Assembly (NCBI GenBank): GCA_951799405.1
Contig: OX637334.1
Span: 3,720,001-3,784,000, forward strand
Direction of reading: 5' to 3'
From: Agapetus fuscipes
Lineage: Eukaryota > Arthropoda > Insecta > Trichoptera > Glossosomatidae
DNA length: 64,000 nucleotides
The translations under genes were made by a program, and so were the position numbers. The notes beneath the pieces were generated by a model that saw only the letters and a list, made by a program, of their open reading frames with translations, was not told the DNA's origin and did no database searches. Each line of letters begins with the position of its first letter. The stretch's first letter is position 1. Positions 41,721 through 50,190 of the stretch are shown in pieces.

Positions 41721-42139
41721 AAGAATAATATTAGGATGATTTATTGCGTGAGTGCTGTTTTTGTGTGTATCACACCTCAAAAGCCCTCTGCGAGCTTGGT
41801 CGTCGCTGTAGAAAGCGCTAATTCTGAAGCAAGACCCAGTTGTTGTGAAGTTGGATGGACCGTTTAGTGACCAGTCTTTGGTAAAGGTTTATGAAATTTC
41901 AACCCAGCGAAGAGCACATTTGGAAATATAAATGGCATATTTTTGTTGTCCGCCGGGAATCCACAACATTCCATTTACGAGTCCGAAGTGTTGCCACTGC
42001 ACTACGGACCGGTCCAAGAAATGCCAACAACACACGGTGTACCTAGCGGTCACCCATCCAAGTAGCATCCTCGCCCAATGTTGCTTAACTTCGGTGATCT
42101 GATGAGAACCGGTGCTTTCAACATGGTATCGTCGTTGAC
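41721..42139 (-). mobile_element. 5S-tRNA chimeric SINE, best copy
   Basis: Minus strand 5' to 3': 5S rRNA-like unit (42139-42023), a linker of about 8 bp, tRNA-like segment with A box TAGTGCAGTGG (partly decayed B box), SINE-A body, and the 3' end GCAATAAATCATCCTAATAT with (TTATT)-like tail at 41721. About 420 bp. The same 5S-to-tRNA order is at 6167-6548, so the fusion was copied as a unit. Confidence 0.85.
42023..42139 (-). ncRNA. 5S rRNA-derived segment (not a gene)
   Basis: 117 nt, against about 120 for a 5S gene. Starts GTCAACGACGATACC and has ACCGGTTCTCATCAGATCAC, GAAGTTAAGCAACATTGGGC (A-box region) and ACTTGGATGGGTGACCG (C-box region), ending GTTGTTGGC. Several conserved bases are changed and it runs straight into SINE sequence with no Pol III T-run, so it is a SINE promoter rather than a ribosomal gene. 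Confidence 0.85.
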
Positions 42140-42235
42140 GTTCATTTATGATATACATTTATTTTTTATGTCAATGAACAAAGAAATTTAAGTTTTTTAT
42201 TCATTTTATCTAGGTACATATTTGATCACATCTGT

Positions 42236-42410
42236 AACCTAAGTTGCAAAGATATATTAACATTTAGAGCTCATATCAAATGCATGCCCACAAACAAACA
42301 CGTGTAGTTTGCGCTTACAAATGCTGAATGTGTACTTACAAATAAAATCCAAAACTTAAATGAACATAAACATTAAACCCTACAACTTTTGCCGACCTTT
42401 CCTGACACAG
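42236..42410 (-). repeat. RTE-3' partial copy
   Basis: From AACCTAAGTTGCAAAG to CTTTCCTGACACAG; 5' third missing. Confidence 0.7.
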
Positions 42411-42529
42411 AGGCAATGAGTCAGAAAGGATTTCTGTAACGATGTGTATTTGAAACCAATAATAAAATATACGCCTTCGCATGAAATGAAAAACATCCCT
42501 TTCGGATGCTAGGAAACTTCCCCATTGGT

Positions 42530-42595
42530 TTTCTGAATCCACACGCCACCTGCGACCCCTTAAGTAAGGAGTTACACTTTATGTAAAGCTTCCTT
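42530..42595 (+). repeat. SINE-C 3' end
   Basis: CCACACGCCACCTGCGACCC and AGTTACACTTTATGTAAAGC. Confidence 0.5.
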
Positions 42596-42774
42596 TTTAA
42601 TTATTTATTTCTCCGTTCAATAAACTTATTATATTTGATTATTTTGGTTGGTGCATTAAAACTGTGAAAATTCATCTTATCTTTAGTTATTCAAATACTG
42701 TTTTTTATTTTCACTCTATATTTTAAATTATTTGGACACAAACGTTTTCGACAACACAGTTATCATCATTGTCT

Positions 42775-43308
42775 TGTCTTGTCTTGTATCCTGCCGCCTT
42801 TCCTCTAGGGGTGGCCAGTACCTCCACACAAGTGCCTCCACTTGACTCTGTCCTTGCATACTTCTTTCATCTCATCTAATTTCATCACTCTTTTCATGCA
42901 TGCTCTTCTCTTGTTTCCACTCTGTAGATTCCATTCATTCGCAATCTCATTTATCTGATCAATCCATTGTTTCCTAGGTCTTCCCCTTCCACGCTTACCT
43001 GTTACATTCCCTTTATACACTCTTTTTGTCAGTCGGTCTTCATTCATCCTTTCAATATGTCCAAACCATCGCATCACACTTCTTTGAACTTTCACTTTCA
43101 CGCTTTCTTTTACTCCGCATTCATTTAGAACCCATTCGTTTCTCACTCTATCTTTCAGTGTTTTTCCTGTCATACTTCTCAGATGGGCCATTTCTACGGT
43201 GCATACCTTATTTACTTCTCTTTCATTCAACGTCCATGACTCGCTTCCATACATCAGGGTCGGCAACAAAATACAATTGTGTACCGCCATTTTCATTTTC
43301 ATCATCAG
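42775..43308 (-). mobile_element. RTE LINE, 5'-truncated, CAAGA-tailed
   Basis: Minus strand coding end, then CGGCAGGATACAAGACAAGACAAGAC-type tail (pentamer ACAAG three times) at 42775. ATCATCA on both sides is a likely target duplication. The insertion splits a hammerhead-like terminal motif whose other half lies at 42730-42770. Confidence 0.8.
42805..43305 (-). pseudogene. RTE C-terminal domain
   Basis: Open frame of 166 codons: LLPTLMYGSESWTLNEREVN, MAHLRSMTGK, MRWFGHIERMNEDRLTKRVY, GKRGRGRPRKQWIDQINEIA, ending CGGTGHP. Only the post-RT domain remains. It is an RTE subfamily distinct in sequence from 18214 and 51918. Plus-strand frame 43026-43364 is a shadow. Confidence 0.9.
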
Positions 43309-43587
43309 GTAATAAAATAAATTATTTATTATTATATTTTAAATATCTATGGTTGAGAGTTTGAATTTATTTATTTTCATGCATGCATTTGCAAGGCTTT
43401 CTCTAACCGGCTAGCTCCAGTGCAGTATCTATTTATTTGTATTTTGTTGTTATTACCCACATACAGTTAGTTCTGAACAATTCTATTGACTTCTATGTCC
43501 TACTGGCAAACCTTTATTATAAGGTCAGAAATACACAACCAATGTACTATGATATCCTTGTATTTAATTTTTTGTTTTTAAATTCAT
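43309..43587. other. Unassigned stretch
   Basis: No motif recognised. Confidence 0.3.
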
Positions 43588-43845
43588 GTTAAATCTAAAT
43601 CTTAATCTAAGCTGCAAAGATATATATCATTTAAGATTCATATTTCACGCATTCCCACAAGCAGACATGTATAAGTTCGCGCTAACACATGCCGCATTTG
43701 GACCTATAATATAAAAACCCAATCTCAAATGAACATAAGCCTTGCAACTCTTGCCGACCTTCCCTGAAACAGGGGTGACATTGACAAAGTGAACCATCTT
43801 TTTCAGTATGGGTGGTCAGCCTCATACCAACCTATAAGTCAAGGA
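43588..43845 (-). repeat. RTE-3' repeat copy
   Basis: Complete; tail AAATCTAAATCTTAATCTAA; right end CCTTGACTTATAGGTTGG. Confidence 0.85.
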
Positions 43846-44063
43846 ATACAAACAAATAATTATATTTAAGTATTTAAACACATAAAAGAGTTTTCTATGG
43901 TCCCTACATATACCTTAAGTTGATTGAAGCAGGGGTGAACATCCTATGCAGGCAAAAACGTAGATAGCCTACATAGTGGATTTCAACCTGCATACAAGAT
44001 TCAAAATTAAAATACATGGTTAAAATTATGTCATTATTAGTACTCAAGCTAATTTTTCCGTCC

Positions 44064-44338
44064 AGTCGATAGCTCAGTTGATAAAAACTTGCCTTCCATG
44101 TTCATTCTCCATCAAGGGTGCTAGAAATGGTTTATCGTTTCAGTATTTATTTCAACACAAAATCATAATTCCTTTAAGGCTCACTACGCTTTAACAAGAA
44201 AAAAAAAACAGCTCTCTCGGGAGCAGCGAAACCCCTACTTCCAGGGAAGTGTTTGGCGTAACGCCGATCCTTACATTTGGAAATAAATAACTTCAACACG
44301 CAGTAATAAACTGATTAACTTATGCAGCTTAGTTGCGT
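44064..44338 (+). mobile_element. SINE-C copy
   Basis: Head GTCGATAGCTCAGTTGATAA (A box kept, B box decayed to CCATCAAGG), body with AGCTCTCTCGGGAGC hairpin, 3' end GCAGCTTAGTTGCGT. Confidence 0.7.
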
Positions 44339-44344
44339 CAAGTT

Positions 44345-44600
44345 ACGTCAGACGGTCTTCCAGCTAGGACTTGTTGGCCCATTGGCATCTCATTAGCTAC
44401 GATGTGTGTGAGTATTTTAATAATCATTCTGGAGACATATTCTCCCGGAGCTGATCCATCTCAACATATCCTCTATTTCATAGTATTTTCGTATGACGTC
44501 ATTGCGGATGCCATCTCATTCATATGTAACGAGTAGTCCTTTGGTTTTTATCGTGTCCGCTTTAGCGTCTACGCCGTAGATCCATTTTATTTCACTGTTT
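44345..44600 (-). pseudogene. LINE family 3 RT C-terminal fragment
   Basis: Minus strand DAKADTIKTKGLL, then DGIRNDVIRKYYEIEDMLRW, with stops. Same family as 34190-34515. Confidence 0.55.
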
Positions 44601-44656
44601 CCAATTGTATCGGATTGAAAGTAAATCATTTAAGATTGAATATTTCGGATGTTTGT

Positions 44657-44702
44657 TTCGACCACACAGTAATCATCACCTGATGATTACTGTGTAGTCG
44701 AA
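44657..44702. repeat. Head-to-head terminal motif palindrome
   Basis: TTCGACCACACAGTAATCAT at 44657 is mirrored by ATGATTACTGTGTAGTCGAA ending at 44702, with one mismatch over 22-bp arms and a CC centre. The right arm reads CTGATGA..AGTCGAAAACG, a hammerhead-like order; 42715-42770 has the same word once. Confidence 0.7.
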
Positions 44703-44865
44703 AACGTTTGTGTCCACAAATTAATAAAATAATAAAAAGTGAAAATAAAACAGAGTTTTAATAACTAAATACATTTAAGATTGCATTATTTTGTATGCGC
44801 ATGGTTGGTGACGACTGTTCTAAGTGAGATATCCACTGTATGGATATCCACAGTTTCTAGTGTTA

Positions 44866-45030
44866 TTGTGGTTTAAAGTCTTTTTCCATTTCTTTCTTTT
44901 CCATTATCGATATGTCACTTCACAACAAGAAGGTCGATGTTCAACTGTTCGGTCTCTTGTTTATTGACAGTGGAACATCAATTATTCAAATCTGAATAAT
45001 ATTCCAAATAGTCAGTCTTGCCAACACTAC
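44866..45030 (-). repeat. 3' terminal direct repeat (LTR)
   Basis: On the minus strand starts GTAGTGTTGGCAAGAC and ends TTTAAACCACAA. AATAAA polyadenylation word at 44960-44965. The base before it in the element is T, giving TGTAG, a usual LTR start; the 5' repeat has G at that place. Confidence 0.85.
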
Positions 45031-45053
45031 ACGCCCCCATGATGTTACCATCA

Positions 45054-47978
45054 TTAAACATAGTCGTGGAGCCAACGCGGCTTCACTCTTGCTCTCTGAG
45101 GTCTTGGATCCAGCTCTAATGAGGGCAACTCTGACAAAAGCTGTAGGTTTTCTGATGATGGCTGATCAACAATCAGCTCATCTCCCGGCGCCATCCTCAG
45201 ATCCAGCACATGTCTTGGCATACCATCCACTTGTACAGTATTATCTGAAACAATGGCATCAACATGACCTCTGTCCCAGGTTGTGGTGCAGCGCGCTCCT
45301 GGAGGCTTCACCAGCACCCGATCTCCCACCCGATAACGACACGACTCTTCCGTTTCCTTCACCACTGGTAAGGACGCTGGATGCCGCCATTTGTATGAGT
45401 AGACACTTGACGACGGCGCGTCTCGGCCCCGTGTCTCCTCACTAGCCAAATTATACCAGAAAGCTGCCATCAGTGGGGATATACCACTTCTGGCTGCCAC
45501 TCGCTTTACTGTTCGGTGGTTACGCTCGACAATTCCATTTCCAGATGGGCGATAGGCCGCTCGAAACCGCTGCGCTACTCCCCAACGCTCACACAATGCC
45601 GTAACCTGTTGCGAGCGGAATGCGGTGCCATTGTCCATCAATAGCTCGTCAGGTGGACCACGTTCTCGGAACACTTCGTCAAGGTTGCCAGAAATTTCAC
45701 ATCCGCTCTCCGTTTTAATCTCCCGCCACACAGCGAATCGTCCTGGACCACAATCAACAATAGTCAAGAATCGGCTTTTGCCATAATGCGTCACATCCAC
45801 TGACAGTCTACTCCAAGTCTTCTCAACAGACAATACTCCTTCTTCGTGCGTTGTAGGTGCTGGATCGATAGACGCACATCGCTCACACGCTCTCACGCAG
45901 TCTTCAACCGCAGCCCTTGTCACTGAGGAATCGACCATCTTGGCCAACTGAAGACTGCGATCAACTCCAAAATGATGCATAGCGTGAAGACTCTCCACAT
46001 TGGCCACACATGCCAGTGACTCCTTTGCCAGCCACCGTTGACACACCCTAGTCAGCACGTCAGCCTTATTCTTCTCCGACGGCACAAAAGTAACGGTGAT
46101 CTCCAGTGCACATTCCCGAGTGAGGTCATTGAAAAGGCCAAGTCTTCTTTTGACCAGCATCTCACTGGTTCCTGACACCTTGGCTCGACAATCTCCAACA
46201 AGGACTGACCTTAACCACCGCTCGGCCGTCTTGGAGTCAATCATAAGCTCAAGTTTAGTTAAACCCCACTTGAGAGCAAGGTTAACACCTTTAATGGCAG
46301 CGTCCAACTCGGCGATATTGATGTGGGCTAGATCGGCACCTTTTCTAAGCCATGCTGCATCCTCTACTACAACGCCTTCAATCTCGACGACAGCTCCCAA
46401 CGCCAGAGAGCTCGCATCTGTCCAAACTCTGCCACAGGTAGTTAATGGCACATTCCAAATACCACGCACTGGATCCTCTAACTGCACTCTTGCCACAATG
46501 TTACGAATGAAAGCGTTTGCTTTTGCGCCAACAGGATCCTCCCAACCTTCGCCTTCACCGACACGCTTAGCATAGCTGCACGCTACTCGCAGCCAACTAC
46601 ACACCGGATAATGGCCCACAAGCTGACCACAAATGGAAAATAACTCTCGCTTCGAAAGAGCCTTATCCCCAAGTGAAGGGAGCTCATTCCCTCGTCGATA
46701 TTCCAGTTGGCCATCGCTTCTCCGCGCGATTGCCAACCCAAGGGCACGTCCGCCATCCAGCGCCTGCGGAACCTTAGCCTCCAAGCCATACCTCCTCAAA
46801 TGTTCAGTCACCCTCTGCGCACTGACTACACATTCACTCACCAAAATATCGTCAATATAACTAGCAGTACCCCGAGCAACTGCCTCGTCCAAACTAAGAA
46901 CATAGTCAAGGATCCGACTCATTATTCTCGGCGCACAATTAAGCCCGAACCCGAGACGAGTCAAGTGATAAGTCTGATTTCGGAACTTCACCGTCTGGTA
47001 CGGCCATAAAGTTTCGTCCACCTCGATCTGAAGGTAAGCAGACTTCAAGTCCACCAACACGAGGGGCTCTGCCATCCGCCGCCACTCTCGCAACGATTGA
47101 TCGCATGCAGCTGCATCAACACCTGGCCGACTTTCTACATGTTTATTAAGTTCGCGATAGTCCAACACAGGGCGAACTTTATGTTTATTTGCCTGGACGA
47201 TCGCCATCAGAGGCAGCAATCCTGCTTGCGCCTGATTTGAAGTCGGCTTCAACCAGCCCTCCTCAATCCATCGCTGGACCTCGTCCTCGTAGGCTTCCTT
47301 ACTTGGTTTATCAAAATTATTTTTATACGCGGCGACTCTGTTGGTTAGCTCTGGCGGCCCCACCTTCCACCTCCATGCAACTTTCCAGCGTCCATGTGTT
47401 CTATCGAACACGGCATCAAAGTCTCTATCTTCTATGTGATGGTTCTTTGTCCCTTCTACCGTTGCACCACACTCATTTTTGGCGAGAAAATTTTTTCCAC
47501 TCGACACACAAACACCCCCCGCCACACTAATAAAATCCATACCCAACACTATGTCAGCCCCTGAAAACACCTTTTCCAGGAGTAAACAATCCAAGCTCAC
47601 GGTCATCCCGAGCGCCTCCAGCTCAACGACCGCCCGTCCTGCACAAGAAATTCGAGAGCCGTCGACTGCTACGACGCTCTCGCAGGGCCTCGCCGACTTT
47701 TCTCCTGCCCACAAATCCGCCCTGACAATGGACCTCGAACAGCCCGTGTCCACTAGGGCTCTGACGCGCCTACCCTGTAGCCGCGCCTCCACCACAGGAA
47801 GCGCCGTTAATTTTTCATGGAGGCTGCCGGCGCACAAGCCTCCTTCCGCCCGTTTCCCTTCTTTGGGCAATTCTTTAACACGTGGCCAGACTCCTGACAG
47901 GCCCAGCAGGTGACGGTAGTGTCCGTCCCACGCTTCAAACAGTCTTTTATCATGTGCGGACCTCCGCACCTGTAGCAC
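45054..47978 (-). CDS. pol: Pol polyprotein (PR-RT-RH-IN)
   Basis: Open frame of 974 codons; expected to be made as a Gag-Pol fusion, so residues before about 43 are not used. Domains: protease ALVDTGCSRS (D77-T-G); RT with VRPVLDYRELN (about 268), LVLVDLKSAYLQ (D310) and catalytic YIDD (374-377); RNase H with D521, E557, D581 and NKADVLTR (D640); integrase zinc finger H665-x3-H669-x28-C698-x2-C701 and core D728, D782, E818, a canonical D-x53-D-x35-E. The C-terminal tail is basic. The product would mature capsids, copy the RNA and insert the cDNA. All catalytic residues are present. Antisense frames at 45089, 46096, 46633, 47189 and 47479 are shadows. Confidence 0.92.
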   Translation of the reverse strand: MLQVRRSAHDKRLFEAWDGHYRHLLGLSGVWPRVKELPKEGKRAEGGLCAGSLHEKLTALPVVEARLQGRRVRALVDTGCSRSIVRADLWAGEKSARPCESVVAVDGSRISCAGRAVVELEALGMTVSLDCLLLEKVFSGADIVLGMDFISVAGGVCVSSGKNFLAKNECGATVEGTKNHHIEDRDFDAVFDRTHGRWKVAWRWKVGPPELTNRVAAYKNNFDKPSKEAYEDEVQRWIEEGWLKPTSNQAQAGLLPLMAIVQANKHKVRPVLDYRELNKHVESRPGVDAAACDQSLREWRRMAEPLVLVDLKSAYLQIEVDETLWPYQTVKFRNQTYHLTRLGFGLNCAPRIMSRILDYVLSLDEAVARGTASYIDDILVSECVVSAQRVTEHLRRYGLEAKVPQALDGGRALGLAIARRSDGQLEYRRGNELPSLGDKALSKRELFSICGQLVGHYPVCSWLRVACSYAKRVGEGEGWEDPVGAKANAFIRNIVARVQLEDPVRGIWNVPLTTCGRVWTDASSLALGAVVEIEGVVVEDAAWLRKGADLAHINIAELDAAIKGVNLALKWGLTKLELMIDSKTAERWLRSVLVGDCRAKVSGTSEMLVKRRLGLFNDLTRECALEITVTFVPSEKNKADVLTRVCQRWLAKESLACVANVESLHAMHHFGVDRSLQLAKMVDSSVTRAAVEDCVRACERCASIDPAPTTHEEGVLSVEKTWSRLSVDVTHYGKSRFLTIVDCGPGRFAVWREIKTESGCEISGNLDEVFRERGPPDELLMDNGTAFRSQQVTALCERWGVAQRFRAAYRPSGNGIVERNHRTVKRVAARSGISPLMAAFWYNLASEETRGRDAPSSSVYSYKWRHPASLPVVKETEESCRYRVGDRVLVKPPGARCTTTWDRGHVDAIVSDNTVQVDGMPRHVLDLRMAPGDELIVDQPSSENLQLLSELPSLELDPRPQRARVKPRWLHDYV

Positions 47979-48559
47979 TTCAAGGGCTTTTTTCTTTCTA
48001 CAGCCACCGATGAAAAAAATGGGCTGCGATACTCGCAGATGAGTAATCGCGCTTTAGCGACAATAGTTGGCAGCGGTGGCAATCCATCCCCGGATTCCAA
48101 TTGAAGGCGGAGCTCCCTGGACACGGACTCGGGCATCCCAACGACCAACGAGAGCGCGAGGATGTTATCACTCAGTTTAACTCCGGCTTGCGAAGCCAGC
48201 ATCCGTAAATCCGACATGAAGACGTCGACTTCCTCTCCTGGCTGCCAGCGCCTTTGCAAGAAACGACTCCAAGCTGAGAAGCGTCCGACACCAAACACAC
48301 AGCTGAGTGCTTCAGCCGCCTTCTCCCCGTCATCCTGTGTCTCTTCTGGCAAGTCAGCAAACCGATCAAACGCCGCACCTCTCAAGAAAGATGCCAAGCA
48401 ACGAGAAAGATTTGTCTCCCCGTACAACTTCATCATCAATCGCAAACGTCTAAGCCACGGGTCAAACTCCCCGCCGACAAATGGCTCCATCACGTCCGCG
48501 AGTCTTGTAGACGAAATAGCTTGTGGTTTAAAGTCTTTTTCCATTTCTTTCTTTTCCAT
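47807..48559 (-). CDS. gag: Gag protein with two zinc knuckles
   Basis: Open frame of 250 codons. Residues 1-180 show the capsid-like region (PWLRRLRLMMKL, LASFLRGAAFDRFADLPEET), typical of Ty3/gypsy Gag. Two knuckles follow: C195-x2-C-x3-H-x4-C207 (one residue shorter than the classical form) and C218-x2-C-x4-H-x4-C231 (classical). It would assemble the particle and bind RNA. The start ATG (48557-48559) and the first 13 codons lie inside the 5' repeat. It overlaps pol by 172 nt in the -1 frame. Confidence 0.9.
   Translation of the reverse strand: MEKKEMEKDFKPQAISSTRLADVMEPFVGGEFDPWLRRLRLMMKLYGETNLSRCLASFLRGAAFDRFADLPEETQDDGEKAAEALSCVFGVGRFSAWSRFLQRRWQPGEEVDVFMSDLRMLASQAGVKLSDNILALSLVVGMPESVSRELRLQLESGDGLPPLPTIVAKARLLICEYRSPFFSSVAVERKKPLKCYRCGGPHMIKDCLKRGTDTTVTCWACQESGHVLKNCPKKGNGRKEACAPAASMKN
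47819..47858 (-). promoter_or_regulatory. -1 ribosomal frameshift signal, gag to pol
   Basis: Minus strand slippery heptamer GGGAAAC (47858-47852), set in gag frame as G-GGA-AAC, followed by an 8-nt spacer and a perfect 7-bp stem GGAGGCT (47843-47837) / AGCCTCC (47825-47819) with an 11-nt loop. Slipping gives GGG-AAA then CGG in the pol frame, joining Gag residue 236 to Pol residue 43. Heptamer, spacing and stem fit known -1 frameshift sites. Confidence 0.9.
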
Positions 48560-48685
48560 TATCGATATGTCACTTCACAACAAGAAGGTCGATGTTCAAC
48601 TGTTCGGTCTCTTGTTTATTGACAGTGGAACATCAATTATTCAAATCTGAATAATATTCCAAATAGTCAGTCTTGCCAACACTAC
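48521..48685 (-). repeat. 5' terminal direct repeat (LTR) overlapping gag
   Basis: Same 165 bp as the left repeat. AATAAA word at 48615-48620. It includes the gag initiator and 13 codons, leaving no untranslated leader between LTR and gag. No TGG-type primer-binding site directly follows it. Confidence 0.85.
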
Positions 48686-48908
48686 CGTATATAATAATGC
48701 ACTGTACACAACGTCCAGCTACAATACTGTCCGGTCCAGCTACACAACTAACTTTCCCGCAACTCTACCGTTGTGTGCAGGGCAACTTCTATTGCAGAAA
48801 CTTATATCTATTAAATATAACTACATATTATTTTGAAGCAAATTTAGCCAAATATACTAGTTCAAAGTATAAGGAAAAATGCAACCATAAATTAAAAAAT
48901 ACATTAGA

Positions 48909-49075
48909 CTAGTGGATAACGCTACGAACTCGTAATCGGAAGGACGTTCGGTTCCCAGCGGAGCACAAATTTTTTTTTAGATTAAATTTTAGAACAATGT
49001 TTTTCACTGGTTTGAAAAATTCATATGCCCCAACCAAAGATCGTTTGACAAAATTCCATCGAGCGTAACAGTCAA
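48909..49075 (+). repeat. Decayed SINE-A copy
   Basis: Head GACTAGTGGATAACGCTACG and GTTCGGTTCCCAGCGGAGCA; body to ATCGAGCGTAACAG. 3' end missing. Confidence 0.6.
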
Positions 49076-49146
49076 GTGCACCAATTTGTACAATATAATG
49101 GGCAGCCTCATACCAACCTTACAAAATGTCAATTAATTGAATCCAT

Positions 49147-49380
49147 TCCTTGGCTTATAGGTTGGTATGAAGCTGAACACCCATACTGTAAAAAAAGTTC
49201 ACATTGCCAATGTCACCCCTGTTTCAGGGAAGGTCGGCAAGAGTTGCAGGGCTTATGTTCATTTGAGATTGGGTTTTTATATTGTAGGTCCACATGCGGC
49301 ATGTGTGAGCGCGAAATTATGCGTGTCTGCTTCAAATGATACTGTATGTATCTTTGCAAGAAATTAGATTTAGATTTAGA
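49147..49380 (+). repeat. RTE-3' repeat copy
   Basis: Near consensus; the TGTGGGAATGCATTTAATA block is deleted. Both overlapping open frames (49076-49367) are read-through. Confidence 0.8.
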
Positions 49381-49859
49381 TCCAGTTTTGAAACTTCATA
49401 CTCGTATTTATGTAGTTTTTCGTACGACTTGTAGATTAATTTTATTTTTTCTTTGTTTCAGGTAAGAACAACGCTTCATTTTTCATTTTTACAAGTACCT
49501 ACATTTTAAAGGAAAATCTTCAGATTTCAAAGGTAAACTATATTCTTATATTAAAAAAATAAAAAAATGGCGGCAAGATTTGTTAACTTTATGTTCATTC
49601 GAGATTTGGGCGTTTATAAGTATTTCGATTTTACTTTCAGTATAAAAAAATAACAGCATATTAACTCATTCATTCCCTACATTTTTAAGGCTGGAAAGCT
49701 CATAAAGTTTCCCTTACAGCAGCTTATAAGTGAAATGCTGCGAGATTAATGCGTACAACTTGATTGTGAGTGAAAAAATAAAGCATTCTGGCATTCTTCA
49801 GCGATGACTTAATGCCCTTTACAGTTGATCACTCGTGCGTGACATTTTCGTATGTCATC
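49381..49859. other. Unassigned stretch
   Basis: Contains TTGTTAACTTTATGTTCATT then GAGATTTGGG (49580), an RTE-3' scrap. Otherwise unassigned. Confidence 0.3.
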
Positions 49860-49950
49860 ATCAGCATACGTTGATGATGATGATGATGATGATGATGACT
49901 TGGTATAGCGCCGTTTAGTGAAGATTGTCACTCTAAGGGCGCTAAAATTA
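49860..49950 (-). repeat. LINE 3'-end tail with (ATC)n
   Basis: Minus strand AGCGCCCTTAGAGTGACAAT, ACTAAACGGCGCTATACC then (ATC)n. Same family as 20670-20757. A long AT dinucleotide run follows at 49950-49990. Confidence 0.55.
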
Positions 49951-49987
49951 TATATTTATATATTTATATATATATATATATATATAT

Positions 49988-50120
49988 ATGTTGATAGGTT
50001 TTCGGGTAATCCGTTAATTTGCTATTTTATAGCCGACGTTTCGGATCGGTATCACGATCCTTCATCAGGGCGGTCCTTCTGTGTGTAGGGTTGGCCTTCG
50101 ACCCGAAAACCTATCAACAT
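49988..50120 (-). other. Hammerhead-like motif inside a 20-bp inverted repeat
   Basis: Arms 49988-50007 and 50101-50120 are exact reverse complements and are flanked on both sides by (AT)n runs. In the loop, minus strand 50068-50035 reads CTGATGA, A, stem GGATCG/CGATCC with loop TGATAC, then GAAAC and GTC. All catalytic core blocks of a hammerhead ribozyme are present in order. Helix III has no loop and helix I only GCC/GGC, so single-copy activity is doubtful. Penelope-like elements carry such ribozymes in their terminal repeats. Confidence 0.6.
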
Positions 50121-50190
50121 GTATAATATCCGTGAAAACTTAAAATTAAACATATATATATATATATATATATGTGTGTATATATATAGA

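Larger units (their letters stand above)
44866..48685 (-). mobile_element. Compact Ty3/gypsy-type LTR retrotransposon, 3.8 kb
   Basis: Two direct repeats of 165 bp, identical by eye (44866-45030 and 48521-48685), enclose overlapping gag and pol frames with order capsid-zinc knuckles, protease, RT, RNase H, integrase. That is the Ty3/gypsy (or BEL) order; the C-terminal RPQRARVKPRWL and RT features favour Ty3. No env frame: pol ends 24 bp before the left repeat. The GGGGGCG tract just before the 3' repeat on the minus strand may be the polypurine tract. Open frames look intact, so the insertion is recent. No target duplication was seen at the borders. Confidence 0.9.

Noticed and set aside
42023..42139. 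Functional 5S rRNA gene
   Set aside because: Several conserved positions differ, there is no terminator T-run, and it is fused to SINE-A; the shorter copy at 6477 shows the same fusion.
44821..44865. GATATCC..GGATATC hairpin beside the LTR element as part of its ends
   Set aside because: It lies outside the direct repeat and has no match at the right border.
45089..47913. Plus-strand open frames opposite pol and gag
   Set aside because: They are antisense shadows of a GC-richer coding region and have no motif of their own.
44866..48685. Endogenous retrovirus with env
   Set aside because: Pol ends 24 bp before the repeat; no third frame exists.
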